Both the position numbers and the translations under genes were made by a program. The notes beneath the pieces are model-generated. The model searched no databases. It worked only from the letters and a program-made list of their open reading frames with translations, and was not told where the DNA came from. 52,344 bases of DNA, from contig JAAMXP010001145.1 of NCBI GenBank assembly GCA_019693395.1, positions 1-52,344 on the forward strand. Direction: 5' to 3'. This document shows positions 12,384 to 24,353 of the stretch, one piece after another. Position 1 is the first letter of the stretch. Each line of letters begins with the position of its first letter. The stretch is from Ettlia oleoabundans (lineage: Eukaryota; Chlorophyta; Chlorophyceae; Chlamydomonadales).

Positions 12384-12829
12384 ACCTGACGGTCTTAATA
12401 GTTGCCTAGGGTTTGAGGGGCGTGACCGCTGCTCTAGTGCCGGGTGACGGCTCCTTGGCAAGTGCCACCGCAACTGCGGCAGCGCTGTCACCGCCGTTGG
12501 CGCCGCCGTTGCATGCTGTGCATGTGTCAGGGCTGGCACTGCTGAACCGGTACTTTGGACTGCTCGATGCATGTCCTCTGGATCAAGCTACTGTAGCCAC
12601 GAGCGTGGAGAACTTGGCAGCGCTGCGCGGCAGGTTGTGGGCGAGGTCGTCGAGTTTCCCTTCCTTACAATACATGTATCGGCAAAGCATTACCTTCTTT
12701 GGGACAGTGGGTGAGCGCAAGGTGGAGGAAGTCACCCCAAATGCAAGTAGAGGAAGGGCGGCCAGCATGGCCGGCCGTAACTTGTGGGGGGCTGCCGCGG
12801 CGTCGCCCCCTTTCCCCGCATTGCCGATC
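12384..12829. promoter_or_regulatory. Divergent promoter region between At4g37920-like and Bfr1-like genes
   Basis: 446 nt separate the two ATGs of divergently oriented genes. The plus-strand frame is open here, so the Bfr1-like protein could be N-terminally longer, but the extra stretch has no recognisable domain. No TATA box stands out. Confidence 0.45.
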
Positions 12830-15800
12830 ATGACTGCTGAAGAGGTTGTCGTGGAGCCACAGGCGGCTGAGCAGGCTGCCGACGGGCAGGCGGTTCCCAC
12901 CCTTCCGCCTGGGCAGCGGGTGAAGCGGCCAGTCCGCCCGGATGACACCGAGATCAAGGCGGCGGTAGAAGTGCTGCAGCAGTCAAGTGGGTTACCCTCC
13001 AGCCGCGCGTCCTCACTATGGCTTGCGCACCCATAGCACGATTGCGCCCTTACAGTGACTTCTCTGCTTTGTACGATCGCAGTCATCAAGAACAAGCGGC
13101 GCATCGAAGAGATCAAGGAGACGATCGATGCCAAGCGTTCGGGCAAGAGCAAGGGCTCCAGCGAGCAACAGACCGTCAAGAACAAGCTGGCGGAGCTGCG
13201 GGGCCAGTTCCAGACGCTGGTGGTGCGTGACTGCCACTGTGGCTGGTGGCGGCAAGGCTGCGGCAGTGTGATCAACGGCGGCCGGATGCCAAGTTTGATC
13301 GTGTTGCGCCTGTTCGCTTGTGTTGGCCCACGCTGTGTATTGCATGTTTGTGCAACCCCAACCTGCGTGTTCAACCTGTCTCTTGCTCCAACTCGTGGCC
13401 TTACCATGAATCTGGTCAACATGCACCTCTTGCCGCCGCAGCCATCCTAATCCGCCCGCATGAATCTGGTTGTGCTCACGCTCACGCGGTGCAGGCCCAG
13501 AAGAACCAGCTCCGTGCGCAGCTTGATATGGCTTCAAAGGCCCGTGAGAGCGCCCGCACCTCCATGAAGGAGCTCCGCAGCAGCATGAAGTTCACTAAAG
13601 GTGGGTGCTGAAAGCTCCTGCTGTAACTCGACTGCTTAAAGCCGCTTTTGTTGACCCAACCCTCATTGACCGTGGGTTGTTTGCCTGGTATATTCGTGGT
13701 AATGAGCAGTGGAGGACATTGATGCCCACATTTCTGAGCTGGAGCATCGCATCCAGCACGACAGCCTGAGCCTGAACGAGGAGAAGAAGGTGCTGGAGCA
13801 CATCAAGGCGCTGAAGAAGAGCCGCAGGCAAGCAAGTTGCATGGAAGTGCAGGCAACTCGCTGAGAAATGCAGCCCTGGCCAAGCGTAACACAGCTGATG
13901 ACCGTTGGAAGCTTAAAGGCATGTGGGGAAGTTAAAGTACTGTGAGTTAGGTGCTGGGAGGAAAGTTATCCCTTGTAAGCACGTCTCAGCTGTGCTGACA
14001 CTAGCGCCTCCCTCAGTGCCGCCCATGGTTTCTGCCTGCCCGTCACCCCTCTGAACCATCTCACCAGACGCCCAGACGCCCGCCTGCCCGTCCACCAACC
14101 TGCTCATCTGCCCGCCTGCCTGCTTGCAGCACCATTGGCGAGCTGACCAGCAAGGTGTCGCAGCTGGAGGCGGACAGCAGCGCCGTTGATGGGCTGCGGG
14201 ATGGCATCAAGGGCATCGATGACGCCATTGACAAGGTGGGTGCTCGGGTGCTCATTCAGGGGCGTTTTTGCACGGTGGTTGGCTGTGTCTTGCTGTGCTG
14301 CTCATCACGTCCTGTCTCAGGGTTTGGAGTGGAAAGCACAATATGGTGGTGAATTATTACGTTGCGTGAATGCACTGTTCTTGTTGACCCAGCGTTCATG
14401 CCCACATTTTTGTGATCGGGGCTAGATATGCAACCACTCATGTGGGCTCATCTGTCGTATGCCTGCCCACCTGCAGATCAAGGCTCAGGAGGAGGTGCTG
14501 CGGCAGCAACTTGCTGACATGCGGGCCAAGGAGGCGGAGCAGGGCTCAGACATCCCGGGGCTCATTCAGGAGCGGGATGAGTGCAGGTATGGCAGTAGAA
14601 GTAGGTTGCAGCCTCAGGATCGGGTTGCATTGGTTGCCTAATGTGATGCCATTGGCTTCTGCTTCGCTGGCGATGTTGCTTGAAGCGTGCAAGTTATCGC
14701 CTGCCGTCTGCAAGTACTTCCTAGCTGATTGGGTGTTCGTGTCATGTGCCAATTTTCCTGTCACGGCAGGCGACTGCAGCAGCATGCACCGTCCATCCAT
14801 GCCTTTCCCCCCTCTCTTTCACATTCCCATGTAACTGATTTGCCGTGCATTTGATTTGCGTCTTTGCTTACACAGGGAGATTTGCAAGGCCGCCTACCAG
14901 AAAATTCAGGACATGCGAGCAGAGCTGGATTTGCAGTGGGCGGCCTACAAGGAGCAAAACGCTTTGTTCAGGGTGCAGCTGCAGGAGGACCGCAAGAAGC
15001 GGCAGGAGGAGTACCTGAAGCAGAAGGCAGAGCGCGATGCAGAGCGCGCGGGTGAGGCTGCTCTGGATGCACTGCGATTCTAAACGCGTGACACTGATTT
15101 AGAACCTTTTGGCTGGAGCGGCAACCATAGTGTGCAGCAGTGCTGGGTGGGGACAGAATAATTACACACCATCTCCTGCCCTTGGTTTAGTGTTATGGCT
15201 TCCTCGTTGTATCCCCTCCGCAGCCCGCTTTGCGGATCAGGCGCCCGAGCCATTTGACAAGGAAGTCACGCTCTGCGACCAGCTGGCCAGCTATTTGCGC
15301 AAGTTTGTCGTGGCGGAGGCGGCGGCAGCGCAGGTCGAGCAGAAGGATTTGTCAGGGGCGCTGGAGGGCTTCAAGCCGCTCACGGTGCGCATACGCCCTG
15401 CCAAACCATCTGTGGCCTGCAGCTGGTATGCCAAACACTGATGACATTCGCTAGCATTAAACCATTGAGGTCGACCTCCTGTGCAGCTGCTGGTCGTGCT
15501 GCATTTGCATGGCCGAGTGGCTTGCGAGTACTGGTGTTTTTGATGGACCTGTCCCGCCCCTGCCACACTTGTCCTTGCTTGCCTGGCATGCATCGTCAAG
15601 ACATCAAGCGGCTGTTTCTCACTTTCCTGGCAAGGGCTGATTGGACATGCAGAAGAAGGAACTGGACGAGGAGGATGCATGGCTGATGGGCGGCAAGAAA
15701 GGCGGAAAGGGCAAGGGCAAGGGAAAGAAGGGTGCGCTGGTAATTGGCCTGATGGCGTGCTTGGCTGCCTTTTTGTAATAAAAAGCGACGCTTGGGACCT

Positions 15801-16917
15801 TGCTGCCAGTACGTGTCGTGTGTGGCAAACTGGAGGCCTGGCATTTGATGTGTGGCGTCCTGCGGTTCTGCTCCTTAACCGCAGAGGAGAAGAAGAGCGC
15901 GGGTCCTGAGAAGCTGACGCACAGCCTGGACATCCTTGAGGCCTTTGCCACGCTGAAGCTGGAGGTTCCCATCACCAGCGACAGGGCGGCGCCACTGCTG
16001 GAGGAGGTGGTCGCCAAGAAGGAGGACTACCTGCAGCGGTGAGCGAAGGGAAGCAGGTCAAAGTGATGCAGTTCCGTGTTGGTCCAGTAGCGCCATTGCT
16101 ATTACACTTGCGGTGGTGCGCATGAGGGCTGGCTGTTCGGCGCCAAAGCATGCCATGGGAGAGATGGTGGTCAGGTTTGGGGCAGGCCTGGTTGGTGTGA
16201 TGTTTCAGGGATATGCTGTGATCTGGCGAGGATCGTAGCTTGCTGGTGGAAATCGCTCATCAAGCTGATCTGGTGCTCTTTTCTCCTATGCCCTCTTTGC
16301 CTGCAGGCGCAAGGAGGCTAAGGAGCGCCCTGCGCCTGAGGAGCCCGCTGCTGCGGATGTTGCCGCTGAGGAAAACGGCTTGACGGAAGAGGCTAAGGTG
16401 GGTGCTGTTCTTTGAGCATTCATGCTTATTGTTGTATGCACTGCTTTCTGTGGGCTGCAAGCCCTCATTGCCTGCAGTTGATTCGTGCCCATGCTCTACT
16501 TTAGTACTGTTGATTGCTTACTTCAATGGTTTGCTGCAGGACGCCCCTCAGGTCAAGTCGAGAAAGGCCAGCAAGGCAGCGCCGCCCAAGCTGGATGATG
16601 CTGCCAGCTGGCCCAGCATTGGCGGGGCCCCAGCCCCTGCTGCCGTACCAGGTGCTGATGAGGAAGAGACGGATGTTGAAGCCGAGGATGAGCCTGCTGG
16701 AGAGGCAGAGGGGCAGGAGGAAGATGCTGCTGCTGAGCCTGAGACAGATGCTGAGGCTGAGGCTGGGAAAGGCTCCAGTGAGGAGCACTTCCCAGCCCTG
16801 AATGCCGTGGCTGCCGTAGAGGGTGGAGAAAGTCCGGCTGCCTCAAATGGCAGCGTGGTGACGGTAAAGCTCACCGTGTCAGATGACGGCAACGTCGCCC
16901 TCTCGCTCGCTGCCTAG
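12830..16917 (+). CDS. Coiled-coil Bfr1-like (nuclear segregation protein family) mRNP protein
   Basis: Exons: 12830-12986, 13083-13222, 13495-13600, 13710-13827, 14130-14235, 14477-14586, 14876-15051, 15224-15384, 15653-15731, 15885-16038, 16307-16397, 16540-16917; 591 aa. The protein opens with VKRPVRPDDTEIKAAVEVL and then long charged coiled coils (KNKRRIEEIKETID, EDIDAHISELEHRIQ, AERDAERAARFADQ), a Lys/Gly patch KKGGKGKGKGKK, and the block LDILEAFATLKLEVPITSD. The C-terminal 150 residues are acidic Glu/Ala-rich. Order and motifs fit the Bfr1 family (yeast Bfr1, fission yeast nuclear segregation protein), which associates with polysomes and mRNP at the ER. Start chosen as the ATG just before the conserved part; in-frame ATGs exist upstream. 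Intron 4 begins with GC at 13828. Confidence 0.82.
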
Positions 16918-17447
16918 GCATCAGCATTCGCGCACGCTAGTGCGTCGCAGCGGCAGGTTGGGAAGTGGGTCAATTGCGCTGTGCAGCTGGGGCACCGAGG
17001 TTCAGCACTCACCCCATCTTCCCTTACTCTGCCGATTGGGAGCACGGCGCGCGCACAAGGTCACACAGCAGCGCCAAATGGCAGCGGCGGCTCCTGCACT
17101 TTTCTGCATTACAATGCGTTATGCGCTCTATATGCAGGACATGGTTTGTTTTGTGTTTCTGCTTGATTTGTGCAGGTTTTGGTATGGAAAAAGTGAATGT
17201 GGATCTGTAATACATCTGGTCACAGTAAGCACGACCGGGTAGTTGCAGCCAGGCTGCAGTGGGCGGGCGGGTTGGCTCTCTCCACGGACGGTGCCGCCAG
17301 CAGTGCAGCTCAGCATGGACCCAGCAATCACTGCCAAACTTTGTTTTATGTCTCGTCTGACGTCCAAAAATTTATCGCCCTGCAGTTCACGAACTGAACG
17401 AGTTCGAAGGCTTGACGGCCACCACGAAGTCGGTGATCTGGGCTCTT
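16918..17447. other. Intergenic: Bfr1-like 3' UTR and glutaminyl cyclase 5' region
   Basis: No coding frame with support. A TGTAA lies at 17206-17210, 289 nt after the stop; the rest would be leader and promoter of the next plus-strand gene. Confidence 0.5.
17206..17210 (+). terminator. Candidate TGTAA poly(A) signal of the Bfr1-like gene
   Basis: The sequence TGTAA, typical of green algal mRNA 3' ends, sits 289 nt after the stop codon in the only intergenic stretch before the next gene. Confidence 0.4.
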
Positions 17448-19520
17448 ATGCCCTTGCAGAGCGACGTTGAAATGGGCAAAGTGGTTGGTGTTGCCCGATC
17501 GGGGCCCAAAAAGCGGAGAAAAGGGCAATACAGGCTGCCCATCACCGTAGCCCTGGTGGGAATAGCAGCTTGGTTCCGCTTTGCATCCCGATATGCGCGT
17601 TTCACAGTCATAACATGTGGCAGCAGCCTGTTGCTGTTGCAGCCATGCGATGCTGCCGTCTCATATCTTGCCGCCGCCACTGCTTGTGTACAGTGCAACA
17701 CTTCTGCTGTGCCTCCCGTGCAGTGCTTTGTGGGCCTTTTCCTCTTCTTCGTCATCTTGAGCAGTGTTGGGGGGCAGCAGCGCAGCGATGCTGGCGGCGG
17801 CATGCAAAGAGGTGCCATGAGAGACGGCAAGCGCAGCCGAGGCATGGCATCGGCACAGACCGAAGCACAGCAGCCGCCAGACGGCCAGCCACGAGTATTC
17901 ACTTTTAAAGTTGTCGAAGAGTTTCCTCATGACCCCGAGGCTTTCACACAGGGCTTGCAATACGATCGTATGTGTGAGGCTGGCGGCGACAAAGCAGCCA
18001 AGCAGGAGCACTGCAGGTGCGCGTGGCAGCTTTGCAGCATGCAACGGCCCGTTGTGCATCCTGCTTTCGGCACGGTAGACAGGTTGGCAGCACCATCTAT
18101 GGCTGCATGGCGGCCGGTGCAGCAGCCAGTGGGAGTCTGACGGTGTGCTGCTGTGTGTGCGCTTGGAATGTGATGCCATCCCTTGGCGGCTGACAACAGC
18201 TTAGACGTGTGTCGCTCATGCAGGGATGTGTTCTGGGAGTCAACTGGTGTGCACGGCAAATCAAGTGTACGGGAAGTGGATTTGATGAGTGGCAAAGTGC
18301 TTCGCAGCAAGAAACTTCCAAGGGTGGGTGCTTCCTGCTGGCAGCCAGCGGTTGAAAAGCCACCTGGCCTTGCGCTGCCAATGACATCTGGAATGGTTCT
18401 GTAAAATGCTGGGAGTATTGTAGTGCCTGCATTTAAGGATCGTCTTGCCGTTGCACATAGGAAGATATGGCCGCTTAGTGGAAACATCATTATTGACTGC
18501 CCTCATGTTGCCTGACCCTCCCCATACGCGCAGGAGAACTTTGGAGAGGGTGTCACGCGGCATGGTGACAGGTGCATGCTGTGTGACTCATCCATGTCTA
18601 GATGTACTTGGCAGGAACACAGCAGGGGCTTCCTGCCAACCTGTGCTGCCGGCGGTTCCTGGATTTGGGCAGGGGCTCAATGCTTACCATCTACCTCCAC
18701 CATGTATCGCTGTACTGCAGGCTCTACCAAATCACGTGGATGTCTCCCAAGACCTGGAGCTATGCGGTTGAGGACTTTGAGGATGTGCAGCAGCTGGCCA
18801 CGCCCCTGTCTGACGGCTGGGGAATCACCAGTGACGGCAAACATCTGATTGTTGGTGATTCCAGCGAGCGGCTGACATGGGTGGACCCTGGGTCCGGCAT
18901 GCGAAGCGTGCGCGAGGTGGCAGTGAAGGGTGCGTCGCTGGCATGCATGAGGCTGCTTGCATCTGTGGCGGTGGTACTATTGGCCCTGATCAGTACATAT
19001 CCGAGGGACCTGCGAGTGTCTCTGCTCCTGTGGGCTCCTGTGGGTTGACCTGCCCCGCGCGTGGTCATCTCAGCCTTGTGCTGCCTGATGCCTCTGTCTT
19101 GTGCTTTGCGCGGCTGCAGATGCGGGAACGCCGGTGCCCTGGCTGAATGAGTTAGAACTTGTGGAGGGCTTAATATGGGCCAACATCTGGCATACCGATT
19201 GCATAGCCCAGATAGATCCCGTGAGTGGGCAAGTGGTGGGCTGGGCGATGCTGGACGGCCTGCGTCAGCGTGCAGAGCAGGCGGCGGCAGCAGACGCGGC
19301 GGCAAGAAATGAAGCGTCGCAGCTATTAGATCGAGAGGCAGTGCTGAATGGCATTGCGTATGATTCTGAGCAGGGAAGGCTGTTCCTGACGGGCAAGCTT
19401 TGGCCGCGGGTGTACCAGGTGGAACTAGAGGAGGTGGGCGAAGAGGCAGCGTCAGCAGCGCTCAAGCAAGCGCGGCGACGGTGCATCGTGCGCCCACATG
19501 GCCAGCACGTGGGGCGATGA
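17448..19520 (+). CDS. Glutaminyl-peptide cyclotransferase, plant-type (EC 2.3.2.5)
   Basis: Exons: 17448-17555, 17724-17971, 18224-18323, 18534-18571, 18721-18929, 19120-19520; 367 aa. It converts N-terminal Gln of secretory proteins to pyroglutamate. The plant/bacterial five-bladed propeller signature is clear in order: VEEFPHDPEAFTQGLQYD, FWESTGVHGKSSVREVDL, ENFGEGV, DGWGITSDGKHLIVGD, NELELVEGLIWANIWHTDCI and LNGIAYDSEQGRLFLTGKLW. Splicing intron 1 makes a clean membrane segment (LPITVALCFVGLFLFFVILS, about aa 31-50) after a Lys/Arg-rich start, fitting ER/Golgi anchoring. Intron 1 is 168 nt and stop-free in frame, so retention would insert 56 residues. For intron 2 the donor at 17972 keeps frame; a GTATGT at 17968 looks stronger but breaks it. 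ATG 17472 is an alternative start. Length is near that of plant homologues. Confidence 0.9.
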
Positions 19521-19841
19521 GGTGCATTAGGCAGCTACTTCCTTAAAGAATGAAACACTCGTAAATTTAATCGCCCGAGTATTAAAGCTACTCAACTTGC
19601 TTAGTTGACCACCATGGCAGCCAGGAGCGGTACTCATCGCAGAGGTACTTCCGACGCCTGTAGCCACCTACACATGGCCAGCAACCCAGGCACAGTGGCA
19701 GGTTGTTCGCTTGCCGTGTGTTGCGCGCATTGATTGGTGCGCCTGCAACACCTGCACGTGCATAAGCAGCCCGTGGCCAAAGGATTTATCTAGTCCAACT
19801 TACCCGCTAAAGAAGGCCACATATCTTTGAAAACGCACTGA
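19521..19841. other. Intergenic between glutaminyl cyclase and P450
   Basis: Contains the 3' UTR of the cyclase and the leader/promoter of the P450. AT-rich around 19550-19590. No gene seen. Confidence 0.5.
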
Positions 19842-22800
19842 ATGGTACCTTTGGGCATTGCTGCCGTCGTGTTATTGGTAGCGGCCGCGGCTGTGCTGCT
19901 GACCGGGCTGCGCCGCCGCTCGGCCGACGATGGTGCCATTCCCAGCCCTTTCCATATCTGGTCTGATCTTGTCTTTGAGGTGACGAAGACCGGCGATTTC
20001 CCAGGCGAGCTAGGTGGTCTGCCTGTTAGCGGAACTTCTGGGCAGCCCTTCAACGTCGACCGCTGTGACCGACTATGGGGCCAGTACCATTGGGCTGCCC
20101 ACTGGGGCGGTGGCAATGGACCAGTTTAGCCTCCCAACAATATGTGCCACGTTATTGATTGAACAACTGATTACGCAGATATCTGTTGCAAATGATGGCC
20201 ACCGTTCTTTTGTTGAATGCCGCCTTGTAAACCTGCCTGCAGATGCTGTGAAGCTGCACGCCGCCCACGGCCCGGTGTTCTGGTGGCGGTTCTTGGGTCG
20301 CCGCATGCTCATGGTGGGCACCTACGAGGCGGTGAAACAAGTTTTGCACGGGGAAGACACTCTGGTCAAAGCTGACTACCCTGGCAGTGTGAAAAAGGTG
20401 GGCTGACGTGCCAGCATTTGAACACTGCGTGCAGGCCAACCATGCTGGCCAAAACTCCAGACTCAGGCGCACAAACACCACATCTGCCTGCTGTTGTGTG
20501 ATGGCATACCAGGTCTGTGACCAAAGCATCGAGTGACCACTGCTCCTCTAAAGGCGCCTGCCGTCTTACCTTTGGTACCCTCATGCGCAGATGTTGGGGG
20601 ACTTTGGCATGGTTAACCTCAGCGGCAAGCAGCACATCCGCCTCAAGTGAGCTTCACACCAGGGTTCTTTGACAGTCCACCTTCCGCCACATATACTGCA
20701 CTCAAAAACAGTCTTGACTGCTGCTGGCATCACTTGTATTTGCCAAGCAACTTACAGCATTGCGGCATCCTTTGTTCCTGCTGCGGCGCCCCTGTCGCTG
20801 CAGGCGCCTGGCTCAGGCAGCGTTCACCCCCAAGGCCATCCGCGGCTACCTGCCCCGCATGCAGGCCATCGCAGAGCAGGCGGTGCAGAAGTGGGCAAGA
20901 GACGGCGACATTCTGTGAGTATCCAAGCCGCATTACCTCCGCGCTTGTGCTAGCAGATCTGCCTGCTGGTCACCTGGGTTGTCTGCAACCGGCCAACATC
21001 CTTCATTTTTAGTCTCCTGCCCCACCTGCTTGTGCCACCCCTGTGGTAATGTTGCGCTCCGCTTTCGCCCTTTTCTTAACAGCGTCTATGATGAGATGAA
21101 GTGGTTTACCTTCAAGATTGCGGTCGAGCTGATCGTGGGCTTTGATGATAGCTGGACCAGCGACAAGCACTTCCCGGCCATCAATGAAGAGTTCAGGGTT
21201 TGGCTGGAGGGCTTGTTCAGGTGGGGGCAGTACCACTCAGTCAATTACCCTTTTCTGCTTGCAATGGCAGGTCCTGATGCTGTGGGTCTTGTCCCTTTGC
21301 TGGCTTTTTAAATAAAATACAGATTGCCCAGTGGATTTGAGCAGTGAAGGCGGCTCCAGAGTTTTAGGAGCGCAGACAATCTTGCAGCCATCCCTGTAAC
21401 AATTTCAATATTCAATCATGGTGCTTGAACTTGCAGCTTCCCTGTGGCCATCCCCGGCACCGCATTTGCTCGTGGCATGAAGATGAAGGAAGCCCTCATG
21501 CAGCGCATCCATGCCAGTCTGGACCTGCTGGAGCAGCGCAGGGCGGCAGCTGGTGGCAGCCTGAAGGCAGAGGAGGCTGGCGAGAGTGCCATGGTCGGGC
21601 CGGCTGGCAATCAAACGAGCACAGATGCCTCTGCTGCTGATCAACCCACCACTCTTGACTACCTCATGAACAGCGTGGATGAGGAAGGCAGGGGAATGAA
21701 CAGGTAAGTTAGCAGTCTTCCGTGCTTGCATGCATTACAAGTAGGCCCACACTGGCATGGGCCTTGTTGTAGGTAGATAGGTAGACACACAGTAAAACCG
21801 CCAGCGTATTGTGTTGGCTGTTGAAGCAGGGGCCGCTGAGTATCAAGCTGAAAGAATAATCCGGCGCTTGCGACAATGTTCAAGTTGGACTGCCGGCACA
21901 TTTTAAACTCAATTGGCGGCTGTAAAACAACAGCTGCACTGCAAAGCGTGCCACATGTGCTGCAGGGAACAGATTGCCGATACGGTGCTGACGTTGCTGT
22001 TTGCCGGGCACGACACCAGCGCCACGTCCCTCACCCGCATCTTCCACCACCTGCACAACCACCCGGAGGCGGTGGAGCGACTGCGGCAGGAGCAGGTGCG
22101 CTTCAGCTGGTGCAATCTCATGGCACTCTGGGCAACTCTGCAAGGACACGTTCATGCCCCTCTGCAGGCATTGTCGTCCACCTGCTTAGGCCCGTCTGTC
22201 GCAGCTGAGTAATTCTTGCTGCTTGTTCTCACCACCACCTCCCTGCGACCGTGGTTTTCTGCCTGCCTGCGCACAGGTGGGAGTGCTGGCAAAGCATGGG
22301 CCTGTCATCACAGAGGCAGCACTTCAGGATATGCCCTACACCGAGGGGGTGGTGCGCGAGGCTCTAAGGATCACACCCATCATCAATGGCTTTCCGCGTG
22401 TAGCATTGCAGGTGGGGAGCCTTTGATGTGATCAATGTGTAGGATGTGCATGATTTTGTGGCGCCATGGGTTGTGCTGCTGATGTGTGCATTATAAGCCA
22501 GCTGCCTGTGGCATGGCTTTGCCTTCCACTGCGGGTTGTTGCATCAGCTGCTGCGGCACGCATCTCTAGAGAGGTTCGGCAACACCAATCAGCGCAAAAT
22601 TTTTTGTCGTGCTGTGGTTTCTCAGGACTTCGACCTGTGTGGCTACCACATTCCCAAGGGCACTCGAATGCAATGCAGCCTGGTGCAGCCCCTCAAGACA
22701 GACGCCAGGTCAGCACCAGCTGGGGAAGCTCAGACATGGCATAGGCTTGTGCCCACCTATGCCATCACACATAGCTGGCCTATCGTTTGCCTTGTCGCCA

Positions 22801-23361
22801 CAATGGATATGAGCAAGTACAACAACCTTTGTTATGTTCCCGGAGAGCCTGCATGTGGTTGTCATTGGGGTTAACGCGAAATTGTAATGTGGCTGTGGTG
22901 TGCAGGTGGCAGGACGAGGCAGACCCTCTAGCCTTCAAGCCCGAGCGCTGGCTTGGCGGCGCAGCGCAGAAGCAGGGCGCATGGATTCCCTTTGGTGGCG
23001 GCCTGAGGCTGTGCCTGGGGTGGCTGCTGGCCATGGTGGAGATGAAGGTGGGTGAGATGGAGTGTCAGGAGGGGCAGATATCTAACGACAGATACCTGAG
23101 CTTATGTTTTGCCCTCACTTGACCCCGCCCATGCATGCCTCTGACCCGGGTCACCCACCTTGCCGCTAAACCGTCTCACCTCACTCACCTGTGTTTGCTA
23201 TGTTTTGAGGCTTTGCCCTGCAGATGCTACTGGCAACCATTTTCCGCAGTCACACAGTGGAACTCCGCCAGCCCGAGGAGCCATGGCTGTTCTTCCCATT
23301 GGCCAGGCCCAAGCACGGGATGCCGGCCCGCTTCGTTGCAGTCACCGCCTCTGAAGAGTGA
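19842..23361 (+). CDS. Cytochrome P450 (CYP85/CYP26-like clan)
   Basis: Exons: 19842-20013, 20243-20397, 20591-20646, 20804-20914, 21083-21220, 21437-21703, 21966-22095, 22277-22411, 22626-22708, 22906-23047, 23224-23361; 508 aa, a normal P450 length. The N-terminal anchor is MVPLGIAAVVLLVAAAAVLL followed by RRR, placing it on the ER face. Key motifs: I-helix oxygen-binding LLFAGHDTSATSL, K-helix ExxR in EALRI, PERF-type FKPERW, and haem loop FGGGLRLCLG with the Cys ligand. The block SFPVAIPGTAFARGMKMKEAL is typical of the CYP85 clan (sterol, brassinosteroid, retinoid-type enzymes). Substrate cannot be read from sequence. The usual Pro-rich hinge after the anchor is weak. A linker of about 40 residues (QRRAAAGG to MNR) before the I-helix is low complexity. 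Confidence 0.92.
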
Positions 23362-24353
23362 AGAGGGAGTGTGGATAGCATGAAGACTGCCGATGTAGCA
23401 GTGGCAGTGGCTGGAAAAAGTGGATTACCACTATCTTGCTTGCCTGCTCACAGTTCCTGGCCCACCTGCCGGCATGTGTAAGTATATTGCACTTTATCTG
23501 AGACTTGGTCTCCACGTAGTGCCTCCTCGGTCATCTTCATTGATCTTGAATGGATTAATTGCGATTCTGCTTGTTGTGCTGTTGATTCCGCAACAGCCCC
23601 ATCTCGCATCAAGATGGAGGCGTGTGGGTGCTATCTTCTGCCTGTTGTGATTGAGGGGCAGGAGTTGCGGCATGCATCAGGGATTGAATTTCGTCGAAAC
23701 CTTTGCTTCTGACGTGTTGATGTAAGACCTTTGTCGCCCTTTCTAGATGGTTTGAGCAGAGCGGAGGCGTCAGGCCAGGAGAAAGCTGCCTGCTGTTTCA
23801 AGCTCGAGGCTGTAGCTTCATCACGACCAATTCAAACTGTATATGTGGCGAAGTCATGCAGGGAATGGCGTGGCCAAGTTACTGCATTCCTTCCCTGCCA
23901 GAGCACAGGGCATTGGCATACAATGCTGTCAATTCTTATTTTGACAATGCCTTGCTTGCACCGGCAGGCCGACAGTCGCGTCACCGCTGCTTCAGAGACA
24001 CGATTGTTCTGGAGGCTTGCTGGTTGGGCAGATAGCACCCAGCCAGACGAAAATAAAGTGCAGGAGATTGTGTGTCGGGACCCTTATACAAAAAAAGACA
24101 ATCTCTCGTTGAAGACAAGTGTCAACTTGCATGCTCAGGCCTCTGATACCAGTGGCGCTTGCGCCCAGCACCACACAGCGCTGCTGTGGGGCTCAGCAGG
24201 GGTAATAGTCCACGCGGACCAATGTTCAGGAAAATTTTTTTGTACCACGGGCTACAACACAAGTTCAGAAGCACTGCCCTACTCTGCAGCATCTGAGCGC
24301 TGAAGCGGACATTGCTGTCTGGAAGCTGGCTTCATTTTCACGCGGCGTTGTGA
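23362..24353. other. Longest intergenic stretch (992 nt), no gene supported
   Basis: A TGTAA at 23477-23481 lies 115 nt after the P450 stop and is the likely poly(A) signal. A long plus-strand frame at 23731-24303 lacks an ATG at its start, has no domain and reads as chance. The rest should hold the promoter of the next sulfotransferase. Confidence 0.5.
23477..23481 (+). terminator. Candidate TGTAA poly(A) signal of the P450 gene
   Basis: TGTAA 115 nt downstream of the P450 stop codon. Confidence 0.45.

Noticed and set aside
23731..24303. Plus-strand open frame of 190 codons between P450 and sulfotransferase 2
   Set aside because: Begins at TTG, shows no domain or codon-like bias, and no splice partners.
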